From positions 1 through 64,000 of the forward strand of contig CAJNDS010002581.1 in assembly GCA_905221605.1 (NCBI GenBank): DNA of 64,000 bases, given 5' to 3'. The notes under the pieces are model-generated. The model had not been told where the DNA came from and searched no databases. It saw nothing but the letters and a program-made list of their open reading frames with translations. How positions within the stretch are numbered: position 1 is the first letter of the stretch; every line of letters begins with the position of its first letter. Of this stretch, positions 32,901 to 41,735 are shown one piece after another. A program made the translations under genes and the position numbers. The stretch comes from Symbiodinium natans. Lineage: Eukaryota; Sar; Dinophyceae; Suessiales; Symbiodiniaceae.

Positions 32901-33015
32901 CGCCATGCTTCTCATGGACATGGCTCCTGGTCCCATTCTTCATCCCTCGACCTGCATGGCTGCCAATGCTGGTCCTATATATGGCCCCTGCTCCACCCCC
33001 ACCCCCAACCCCCCC
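26930..33015. repeat. 6-kb C-rich composite satellite with inverted core
   Basis: Built from a few recurring modules: (CCCCCACCCCCAA)n; CCCATGGCTCCTGG; GATGTGGCTTCTCAGCTGAC followed by TTTAAAGGGCC; CGCCCTTCCAGCTCCGCC; and a CATTCTTCATCCCTCGACC-type module. The GGCTTCTCAGCTGAC anchor recurs at about 27250, 27785, 28248, 29908, 31664, 32196 and 32688. Between about 29941 and 31503 the same modules run in the opposite orientation (anchors at about 30345 and 30978). The plus strand is extremely C-rich outside the core and G-rich inside it. All long Pro/Gly-rich open frames here come from the repeat. Confidence 0.88.
29941..31503 (-). repeat. inverted core of the composite satellite
   Basis: The strand switch is abrupt: C-rich modules end at ACTTTAAAGGCCCCAGTGC (about 29925-29943) and G-rich sequence begins at once. 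At about 31503 it flips back from GGGCGGAGCGGGC to CACCCCATTCCGC. Runs such as GGGGGTGGGGGTTGGGGG on the plus strand inside the core could form G-quadruplexes. Confidence 0.82.
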
Positions 33016-33112
33016 TCGCTTCCTCGCTCCCTCACTCCCCCACTTTTCCATTCTCTCACTTCCCTATACATAATCCGCGGCCGGAGCCCACAGTGCCTTG
33101 GCCCCCCTTGGA

Positions 33113-33276
33113 GGGGGTCGGCGGCACTGGCGGTAGCCATTAAATCGGGCAGCGCGAGGTCCCAAAGGACCGAGCAAATGCGGACCTTTTAGCCCGGGTC
33201 GTCCCGGGAATAGCCTTGCTGGCCTCTGGCCTTCTGCGAAGCAGAATTAGGCCGGACGCCAGTGCCGCCGACCCCC
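33113..33276. other. hairpin cluster closed by a perfect 20-bp stem
   Basis: 33113-33132 is the exact reverse complement of 33257-33276 (GGGGGTCGGCGGCACTGGCG). Inside lie three more perfect hairpins: GGTCC-CAAA-GGACC (33158-33171), CCCGGG-TCGT-CCCGGG (33193-33208) and TTCTGC-GAA-GCAGAA (33232-33246). The last is further enclosed by GGCC/GGCC with a 3-nt bulge. Four nested perfect stems in 164 bp suggest either a structured RNA or a small hairpin transposable element. No known RNA class is recognised and no promoter or terminator is evident. Confidence 0.45.
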
Positions 33277-33334
33277 GCGTGCCGCCGGTGAACGGTTTTT
33301 TTTTCGTGGTTTTTTGCATCGCCACGGAGGCCTT

Positions 33335-33460
33335 CAGAGGGCGCGCATCATGAGCATCAGCGGGTCCAGCCCGGGACCCCCAGGCGCGCATCAGGAGCAT
33401 CAGCGGCTCCCGGGGCGGGACCGCGGGGGCGCATCAGGAGCATGATGCCCCCCAAAGGGC
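33335..33460. repeat. about 45-bp GC-rich tandem repeat
   Basis: Three imperfect copies around GGCGCGCATCAGGAGCATCAGCGG and related sequence. Partly open on the minus strand, but the frame follows the repeat. Confidence 0.6.
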
Positions 33461-33479
33461 GGGCATAAGCGACGTGTCT

Positions 33480-33640
33480 AAGCCCGGGGCTAGGAAAAAG
33501 GGAGTTTAGGGGCCTTATAAAGTGCTTAGAAACGTTAAGGGAGTCTAGGAGCCTCAAACGCTTAGAGATTTGAAGGGAGTTTAGGGGCCTGAAAATGCTT
33601 AGAAACTTAACGCTTAGAGATTTTAAGGGAGTTTAGCCGG
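33480..33640. repeat. short tandem GGGAGTTTAGGGGCC / GCTTAGA repeats
   Basis: Three to four degenerate copies of a unit containing AAGGGAGTTTAGGGGCCT and TGCTTAGAAAC, between the GC-rich repeat and the AT-rich island. Confidence 0.6.
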
Positions 33641-33659
33641 GCTTCTGCGTGCGCTGCCC

Positions 33660-34690
33660 GCCCATGGGCGCAGCCCCTTAAAATAATGAACCACAAGTGA
33701 GAATGATTAACTTTGTTAATTTACTACATTTCTCAAAACATAATACGTAAGAGGAAGCCTGTGCTTGATTTAAGCGCCAACTGATGAACTAAACATGCTC
33801 ATTGCCTTCGTTCACAAATACAATACTTAATTCAAGGAAGTTTTTTGTGTTTCTTGAAAAACATAAGTGAAGCCATTTCAACAGTTTGATTAGTTTTCTG
33901 AAGGGTTAAGGAAATGACTTAAGTTCGGAGACTAATAATTAACTAAATCAAATCAATGAAATACATTAAAAATGTACTTAATTTAATTACGGCTTTTTGT
34001 TTGCTGAAATTAACGCTAAAAATTTCATTGTGGAATTAGTTTACTGAAGGGTGAAGTAAACGTATGAAACAAATTAGAAGACAATAAGCTAAATGAATTC
34101 GATGCGTTAAATTCAGCAAATCACGATCCTTTAAAAATTAAACTGAATTACTTTGATGAGGCTAATTATTTGACAAGAACACGTAAAATGGGCCTTCCTA
34201 GGAATTAAAATCATGATTCAGTTTCTTATTCTAAGAGTTCAATAAATTGCGTTGAACTAGCTAACTTTCGACCTTTATTTTATTCTGCCTCTTGCTCAGC
34301 CTCAACCAGACTACATGTACAATCATGGTAAGGCAAATTCGACTAATTCAAGTATATCAGGAAACCTGTCGCATCAGTTAAAAAACATGTCCGAATGACC
34401 GAATGTTTTTATGGATTGTGGTTTTTGTAGACACTGACTTACGTAAAGTATTTTCTGGAAGGTTAAGTAACGAATCAAAACCGTAGACCCTGAATTAAAG
34501 GAAACGAATGAACCAAATGAATTGCAAAAAGTGTTTAAGTCCATTAAGGTTTTCTGCTTGTTGAAGTTGACTTGGTTAAAGGAAGTTCAATGGCTCAATT
34601 TGCTGACTGGAGGCTTAAGGAAACGAATTAAGTCTTAAACAACAAAATGAATCAATGTAATTGGTTTGATTCCTTGTGCCGCCTGGCAAT
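33660..34690. other. AT-rich island without genes
   Basis: About 1 kb with many AATTAA, GAATTAA and TTAAG words and stops in all frames. No gene is seen. It contrasts sharply with the very GC-rich satellite 0.6 kb upstream, so base composition changes abruptly here. Confidence 0.6.
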
Positions 34691-35640
34691 TGCCTTCGCA
34701 GCCCGCCCCTCGGCATGGCCCGATGCAGGGGCCCGTGGTTCAGGGCACCTTAACTAACGTGTCTGCCCTCAACTAACCGTGTCTCCTGGCCAACGGCCAT
34801 GACCGCCGCCTGCAGGGCCTGCGTGAGCACCTCGCCGGCCGTTGTCCCGACCAGACCTGCACAGGGGTGCGGCGAAGGGTTGACGGGAGTTGACGGGGCT
34901 TGCAGCGCTTTTTCCAAATTTCTGTTGCGTAGAGCATGCAGAAGCATTTTTCCTTTCGGGAGGATGAGTGGCTGAAAGGACTCTCATTGGGGAAGTCCTG
35001 GTTCTTGATCTAGATGGGGCGCCAACTGCACGCCTACTTCTTCAAGCTGCTAGCTTTGCCATCTAACATCATCACATGGTTCACCAAGTACAACAGCACT
35101 GCTTCACATCTAGCCATCGAGCCGAACACGTTGTCATGTACACTTATCTTATTTCTACATATTTCTACTATATGCATCTGCCGGCTCCAATACAATATCT
35201 AAGCAGTGTAATAAGGAATGCTTGAAAGCATTGCCACTGGTTTGGCAATAGCCTTCATTCCAGGAATCTGAATCGCATGGAAGCCCGCCTTCCCTCTTCT
35301 AGACACCCACCGAACCCATGGATAGCTGATTCGAGCTCAGCTGCCTGCCGGCAGCTCCACATTGTCCAGTAACGTAGACGTTGTCGTAGAGCTGGTGAAG
35401 CTCCTCTTTATCAAGACAGCGGGAGACCGCTCAAATTTCAATACTTCGCAGTGCAGGAGTGCCGGCAGTACACTAAGCGCATGCGCCTGCTGCGAGTTTG
35501 GTTCGAAGCTCGTGGCAACCTTGTTGCAAGTTTATCGGGCTCCGCCCACTCCGCCCAAATCGGTGGGGTTGCATGACGGCGCCCACTTTGGTTGCGCAAG
35601 ATCAAGACCTACCGCCGCTTGCCGATGTTCCGCCGAAAAA
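34691..35640. other. no supported gene
   Basis: Short frames only, at 34750-34987 (minus) and 35014-35202 (plus), without recognisable features. Confidence 0.4.
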
Positions 35641-37380
35641 GAGTGCATCTGTCACGCAGGGCTGTATGTAGTTTGCAACAGCTTGCGTTTGTCATGCTTT
35701 ACTGTGGTTGTGAGTGCATTGCCGACGTATGTCTGTATGGAATGTTTCTTAATGGCTCTTAGTATCTTAGTGTACGAACCTGCCAACTCTTTGCGACTCC
35801 TTGTCGTGGTGGAGCTCGCTGTTGCCGTGAGGCTTGAGCTGGTCACCGAACTGGAGGTCGATTGCGTTCTGGAACTGCTGGTGCTGGTCGAAGTCGAACC
35901 TCGTAAAACCCACTAACATTCAGCATACCATGCTTGCCGTGAGGACTTGTTCCCGTATGCTTTGGACTTGCAGGTTCTGTTGCAGATGCGCAAATTTTGA
36001 CAGTCCCTGAGCACTGTGAAAGCCCCTCGCCTGAAGAATCAAACGAATCAAACAAAGGAGTTTGAAATGGAATTCGGAGCGCAGACGTCTTTCGACCTTC
36101 CGGTTTTGCAGTGCCTGGGTTGCATAGTGGGACAGGATGGGGAAAAACTTACCCGACTTACCAGGTTTACCACGCTGCAAACAAGGAGCTGGAGTAGGTG
36201 GTGGAAGTGGATGAGGTGCTTGAGGTGGTCGAAGAAGACCGAGAGGTGCTCGAGGTGGTACTGGAAGTGGCTGTCCTTGTGGAAGTGGTTGTTGTACGCG
36301 ACGTGGAGCTTGAAGTCGTGGAGGATATTGTGGAGGTCGTTGTCGAGCTTGAAGTGCGTGTGAACGTGGTCGAAGATGTAGTCGTCAAAGAGGAAGTTGT
36401 TCTTGACACCGAGGTGCTGCTAAGCGACGTGGATCTCGAAGTCGAAGTGCTGCTTCGAGAGGAGGAGATGCTGGAGGTGGTTGTCGAGCTCGAAGTGCGC
36501 GTGTGCGAAGTGGAAGTTGAAGAGGTCCGCGTGAAAGAGACAGTTGTGCTGCTAGAAGCCGTACTTGAAAGCGTTGATGTGGTCATAGTGGTATCAGAAA
36601 GAGTGGTAGATGTGGGTGTGCTGCTGGTCATGAACGTGGTGGTCGTTGTCCATGGCATTGGTGTCCAGCTCGCTGTAGTGTTCGAACTGGAAGAGATCGT
36701 TGTGGATGTGGTCATGCTGGTGGATGTAGAATTAGTTGTCGTGCTCAATGTTGTGGTGGTATCCGAGACGCTTGAGTTGGATGTGGTCGTGCTTGTGGAT
36801 GTAGAATTAGCTGTCGTGCTCAATGTTGTGGTGGTGTCCGTGGAGCTTGTGTTGGATGTGGTCGTGCTTGTGGATGTAGAATTAGTTGTCGTGCTCAATG
36901 TTGTGGAGGTGTCGGTGGTGCTTGTGTTGGATGTGGTCGTGCTTGTGGATGTAGAATTAGTTGTCGTGCTCAATGTTGTGGTGGTATCCGTGGTGCTTGT
37001 GTTGGATGTGGTCGTGCTGGTGGATGTGGAACTAGTTGTCCTGCTCAATGTTGTGGTGGTATCTGTGGTGCTTGAGTTCGTAGTCGATGCTGCGATTGAG
37101 AAAGTTGTGGTGGTTGTTGTTAGTAGGAGGCCGGCATCACTGGTCGACCGATCGAAGTATTGCACCACCGGGAATTCGCCGGTGTACTTCTGATAGCAGT
37201 GGCCATCATGTATCCACACCCAGGCCACACCTCAGTCCCAGCATCTTGCCCGGCCTTGCCCCCCGCAAGCCAGAAGAAAGCTCCAAACTCTTCTGAGGAG
37301 CAAGGAGGATCGTCCTGAACCCGCGCCCAGCAGGCATCACAGCAGAGCTGGGGCCCATCCACCATGCCCACGTAACTCAC
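35640..37380 (-). CDS. Ser/Thr-rich mucin-like protein, multi-exon
   Basis: Minus-strand reading. 37380-37220 gives a Cys-rich start (LCCDACWARVQDDPPCSS) in one frame. The next frame from about 37228 gives AWVWIHDGHCYQKYTGEFP and then about 310 residues dominated by Ser and Thr (36181-37130), including five copies of a 25-residue unit. A further exon-like segment at about 35915-35780 continues the Ser/Thr pattern (STSTSTSSSRTQSTSSS) and then becomes charged. Such chains are usually heavily O-glycosylated linkers in secreted or cell-surface proteins. Exon joints are uncertain. The opposite strand also stays open with Val/Asp/Glu-rich repeats, but that has no plausible protein character. Confidence 0.45.
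36720..37095 (-). repeat. 75-bp minisatellite, five copies
   Basis: Copy starts are spaced exactly 75 bp apart (TTGTGG anchors at 36751, 36826, 36901, 36976, 37051). Since 75 is divisible by three, the frame is kept: 25 residues of Thr/Ser on the minus strand. Copies differ by a few bases, consistent with recent in-frame expansion. Confidence 0.88.
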
Positions 37381-39655
37381 GGTCTCGGAGCCTGGAAGCC
37401 GCAGCCGAAGGCTGAAGATCTAAACCGGGAGCGGCTGATGAGCTACCTCTTTTCCATATAGGATGGGTATAGGAGTCTCCATATTAAGCGACAGGCAGCA
37501 TCTACGCATACCGATCGAAGCTTTAACAGTTTAACAAGGCACATAGGTTTGGGATGGCGAACTACTTTCGACTTTCGACTCTCACACTCGCACAAGCAGG
37601 CAAGGCTTCAGTCGGATAGGTAAGGCGATAGGATTGTTGCGAAAGATCTGTGCGCTTGGGACATCTAGTTTATTGAAGCCATTCATGGAATAACTTCTTT
37701 ATGAACCATAGGATTTGCAACGGGATGCCCGTAGAAACCAACAACCATTTTAGAAGGGCATCTTTTGCTATTTATCGGCATTGGTGTAGAGGAATTCCAT
37801 CCCAAGGACACTCGCGAGGGTGTCAGCCACGGAGCTCCATCACTTTGCAGCCGCAGATTCCATTACCACGATATTACGAGGTTGTTTGCAGGCGTGGAAA
37901 TCGGGTATCACAGTTTTGCTTTTTGCAAGTGCGGAATGCGGGCACCACGTTATTTGCAGTATCACGGTACCATGGTATTTGCGAGGTTACGTTGCATATG
38001 GGCAACGTTCTGATTCGTCATCTCGGGCAGTGAGAAACCTACTTCTCTATCTCTCTGGGTTCTCTGGATTCCCTGGGGCGGGGAATAGGTGAGTGCCAGA
38101 CAAAGGGGTACCTAAATCCATCTCCCTGTCCCCACACCCCTCTCTCCCGCCATCGTCGGGGTCATCATGGTATTCCTCTCTGTGGCCTCTGTGGCATTTG
38201 CATCATCCCCCAACGTGGTTCCGTTTGTTGGGTTTCAATTGCAACGAGGACGAACGATTGAGGAGCTGCAGGCACAACATTTCAGGAATTGTGTTCGCAG
38301 TTGCTATGGCTTGGCAGGAAGCAGAGTCGTACACTGCATAATTACATAGCACAGATGATTCAGCAGCCCGTACTTGGCCTGCGGCGCGTGGTAATTCTCG
38401 ATAATGAAATCCCTCCAGCATATGGTGAACGACAGAGACGAAGCAGGACAGCTTGCATGAACAGGTAGTTTGGCAGCGAAGCCCAAAGCCCGACATTTCA
38501 GCCCTAGCACTGCAACTACCACGCCTGCCAGTGTTTCGTGCATGTCACTCTTGTTTCGCTACACAGGCGCCTACGCGCCGCGGATCCTGTTGGTTTTTCA
38601 TGGGTGCCAGGCAGCGCTAATTTCTGTCGCCCACCGTATCTTGCTAGTGTGTTAAGACAAGCAAACTAAGAACCACGGCAACAATGGAGAGCGTAGTGGT
38701 GTCCGAATTCCGGCATATTCCGGCACTGCGCCCGGCCGATAGTTCGACCCACCAGCTTCAAGAACTTCTACACTCTTCTACCATGCCCCACCCTCCTCCC
38801 TGTAGACTTCTGAAACCTACGAAACATGCCAGGGGCCCTCCTCTGCAGAAGTCTTATTCTTCTAAAGCGCGGTGGTAGCCGGCGTAGGAAAACGACACCA
38901 CAAGTGCCTTCTGCAGCAGCGTGCTAGATTAGAGGCCCCATGGCTCGAAACTTATGCTCTCGGCCCCATATTGATGCTGGCCGGTTGCCCGTCCACCCGA
39001 TGTCGCTGTTCGCGGCATACCCACATGTGCCATCCGCACTCCTGCAAGAATTCGAAATTCGAAAAGCTGTCCTACACTGACCCACCTTAGGGCTGCTTTT
39101 GAAACAGAAGAATAGTCAGGTGCCCGAAGATTTCCGATGACATAGTCAAATATAGTCAAATCACACTAACAATTCTGGGGCCTCGCTTTCTCTTCTTTTG
39201 TGTGTACTGGCTATCGCGCTATCGCTATAGTTGGCGACTCATCTCATGTGCTGTAACCATACGTTTTAATTTCTTTGCTGCTCTTAACAACAGATGAAAG
39301 CCCTGACTGCGGGTCAGGGTTTACATTTTACGGATTGAATAGTCTTGAGTACATCGTAGCAACATCTAGAAATTGCTGTTGTCGGAGTTTGCAACTGACA
39401 AAAAGGCTTGTCAGGGCCCGAAACCATGCAGGAGGAATGGGATAGAAATGGGTCAGGTATGGTCAGGCGCCACATTAGGCTGTGCCGAAAAGTCGCAGCG
39501 GTATCGATTTGGGAATCACTGTGAAACGAGCAAATGAGGTTTCCTGGAAGTGCATCCCGGAACCCTTCAACCCTTCGATGTTTAGTTTTTTTCTTTTAAG
39601 GGTGGCTCAGTCGGCTTTCTGGAGAAAGGGGAGAAAGGCCTCTGTGAATAGTCAG
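37381..39655. other. no supported gene
   Basis: Several short overlapping open frames on both strands (37701-38092, 38093-38655, 38684-39159) without a recognisable domain. I cannot separate real small exons from chance here. Confidence 0.4.
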
Positions 39656-39733
39656 ATGGCTCCCAGCCTGTTTGCTGGAAGTTGCGCAGCCACTGTCAGC
39701 AGGAGCGCCAGAAATGCGAGTGACACCACCATG
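39656..39733 (-). CDS. possible signal-peptide exon
   Basis: On the minus strand an ATG at about 39730 opens a 26-residue frame, MVVSLAFLALLLTVAAQLPA and six more residues, before a stop. This has the charge-poor start, Leu/Ala core and small-residue end of a secretory signal peptide. It could be the first exon of a secreted protein whose donor lies before the stop. No next exon was identified. Confidence 0.3.
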
Positions 39734-40761
39734 CGCGGCGTGTTGCTGCATGTGTGGCTTACAGTTCGAAAAACACGGCTGACAGGCTTAAAGATGAGCA
39801 ACAAGAAGTCCTGCCATGGAAAGACTTCGTGGCTGTTCGAGATAGGGCCTTGCATTAGGGCCTTTGTTCTTCGTGTAGGAAACAATCTCCGTTGATGATG
39901 CGAGTGCCTCAGAGAAACACAATGACTAGAACTTAACCCTGTGATGTGCAAACGAAATGTGTAGCAAGTGTTCACTGCACCTGCTTGAACTTCGCCCTCG
40001 CGCATGGCACGGGCATGGATTCAAGCTTGGCAGGTAGGGCTCTTGTTGCAGGGTTCTGACGCTCGCGCTGCCTTAGGGCTGATTCATTCTTCCCAATAAT
40101 GGCCCCCAAAGCGTATCCCGCTAACAGCTTAGAATTCTGCAGTTCGGGGTGTCGGTTCTGAGGGTTTGGGTTTAGCATGTATAAGATATCATTGAATCAG
40201 GGAACATCAGACACCCCGTAACAATTCCTACTTTCGCCGACTTCGCCATACGACAACTCGTTGACACATCAGAACCAAAACTGTTGGACCAGTCTACCTG
40301 CACTCCTTTCCACGCTGGCAGAGAGTGGCGAAGAAACGGTCACAACTTACAACTCGACCTGCACCATGATACCTGACCATCAGGTCGCTTCTTTGGGACC
40401 GGCTTTCTTGAAGGACCGGAAGTGACCTTGGCAGTTTGTGATGAGTGTGTCCTCCCCATCCTGTTGGCTCAGCGGTATCTGCGAGATTCGGTGACGTCCC
40501 GCACGTAGTATGTCACGGTCCTGGTGCTGTGTCAGGCAGTGAGGCAGTCAAAACCATTCCAAAAAAGAGCCGAGCGCACTCCGAAAGCCCCGCAAGCGCC
40601 TGCCAAAAGCATCAGATGACCCCCAAACTCCAACCACTCCAAGCACCGCAATTCCCAAGAATTGTTCACGGTATACCGGACCGAGGCATGAGAGCGCCAT
40701 TTGCAACCCCTCAGACCGAAGAGCCAACCCATCCAAGAGCCTAAAATGCAGGGAAGGGAGT
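39734..40761. other. no supported gene
   Basis: Short frames on both strands; a possible coding segment at 40445-40744 (plus) is Pro/Gln-rich but featureless. Confidence 0.35.
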
Positions 40762-41202
40762 TTGAGGTGCTTCTATGTGCTTCTTTTCCTGAGCCACGTT
40801 CTCGCGACACGCAAGTCAAAAATTGCGCGGAGGGGAGCCAACGGGCGGGAGAGCACGATTTTGACCACGAAGATTTGGCACCTGCCGCGAGGCCAAAACC
40901 ATGCTACTTGTGATGTTTTGGATGATTGGATGCCATCTGACGTTTACGGGCGGCCGTCCGAGCCCACAGGAACGACTGAGAAGGTGATCAAGTTCCTGTG
41001 CGAATTCCCTGGCCAGGAACCCCATGGCAAGCACTGCTTGGGGACTGTCGCGGAGGATCTCTCTGCGGCTCATGCTATCTCATGCTCTTCGCCATCTCTG
41101 ACGAGCGCCCGTTACACCTCTCCAAAGGCCTGCGATCTGCGACTGGACCTGAAGCCGATTCGCCTTCTGATGGCTGTGCTTTTATGTGCTTTTTCGCGAT
41201 AG
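40762..41202 (+). CDS. possible small secreted protein
   Basis: 146 residues. The N-terminus MRCFYVLLFLSHVLA resembles a signal peptide, followed by a basic stretch (RKSKIARRGANGRE) and an acidic middle (DVLDDWMPSDVYGRP). The C-terminal part is less convincing and ends in hydrophobic residues. The opposite strand carries an alternative frame at 41075-41374 that also has coding-like composition. A (CACG)n run lies at about 41331-41352. No family is recognised. Confidence 0.35.
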   Translation: MRCFYVLLFLSHVLATRKSKIARRGANGRESTILTTKIWHLPRGQNHATCDVLDDWMPSDVYGRPSEPTGTTEKVIKFLCEFPGQEPHGKHCLGTVAEDLSAAHAISCSSPSLTSARYTSPKACDLRLDLKPIRLLMAVLLCAFSR

Positions 41203-41464
41203 AGGCTGCAAGTCCACTGCTTCTCAGACCTTGGAGATCCTTGAAGCGGTCATGGCATGGGAACGGATAACCCGGACAACTCGCCGAAACCGCCCTACAG
41301 AGCCCACAAAATGGGCAAAACTTTGGCAGCACACGCACGCACGCACGCACGCGCACATGCATCATGCTGTGCAATCACACCTTTGTGGCACTTGTCTTGA
41401 CGGCCGTACAATCCGAGTGAAACAGCTTGCCAGCTTCGCTCAGTGGAGCTGACATGTGCTTAAG

Positions 41465-41735
41465 CTACAAGAGGTGATTCACAATTAACTCGTTCATCAG
41501 CTCCTCGAACTCGGGAGGCACATCATTACCAGATCGGATGGACTCATCTAGCATGCTAACTGCTTTGTTATGTGCTAGCCGCTTCTCATCATCTTGCCCC
41601 TCGTAGATCAGCCGGCGATCTGACTCGCTTTCGCTTTCGGCCGCTCTAGACCGCAGTGCGGACTGCAAAACGTCGCCAGGAACTTCAGCCGCATGGCACT
41701 CTTCGAGTGCTGCGCGCAGCAAATCGATGGGACAG
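41465..41735 (-). CDS. exon 7: last repeat and C-terminus
   Basis: Continues the pattern (LRAALEECHAAEVPGDVLQ), then leaves it with a Ser/Glu alternation (AAESESESDRR), a Lys/Asp/Glu-rich helix and the stop at 41465 after NELIVNHLL. The upstream joint is somewhere before 41720. Confidence 0.6.

Noticed and set aside
26930-33015. Many long Pro-, Gly- and His-rich open frames (up to about 430 codons) on both strands
   Set aside because: All follow the repeat modules, occur in several frames at once and switch strand with the inverted core. They are composition artefacts.
36198-37193. 331-codon plus-strand Val/Asp/Glu-rich frame
   Set aside because: It is the antisense image of the Ser/Thr-rich repeat, and the residue pattern is not protein-like.
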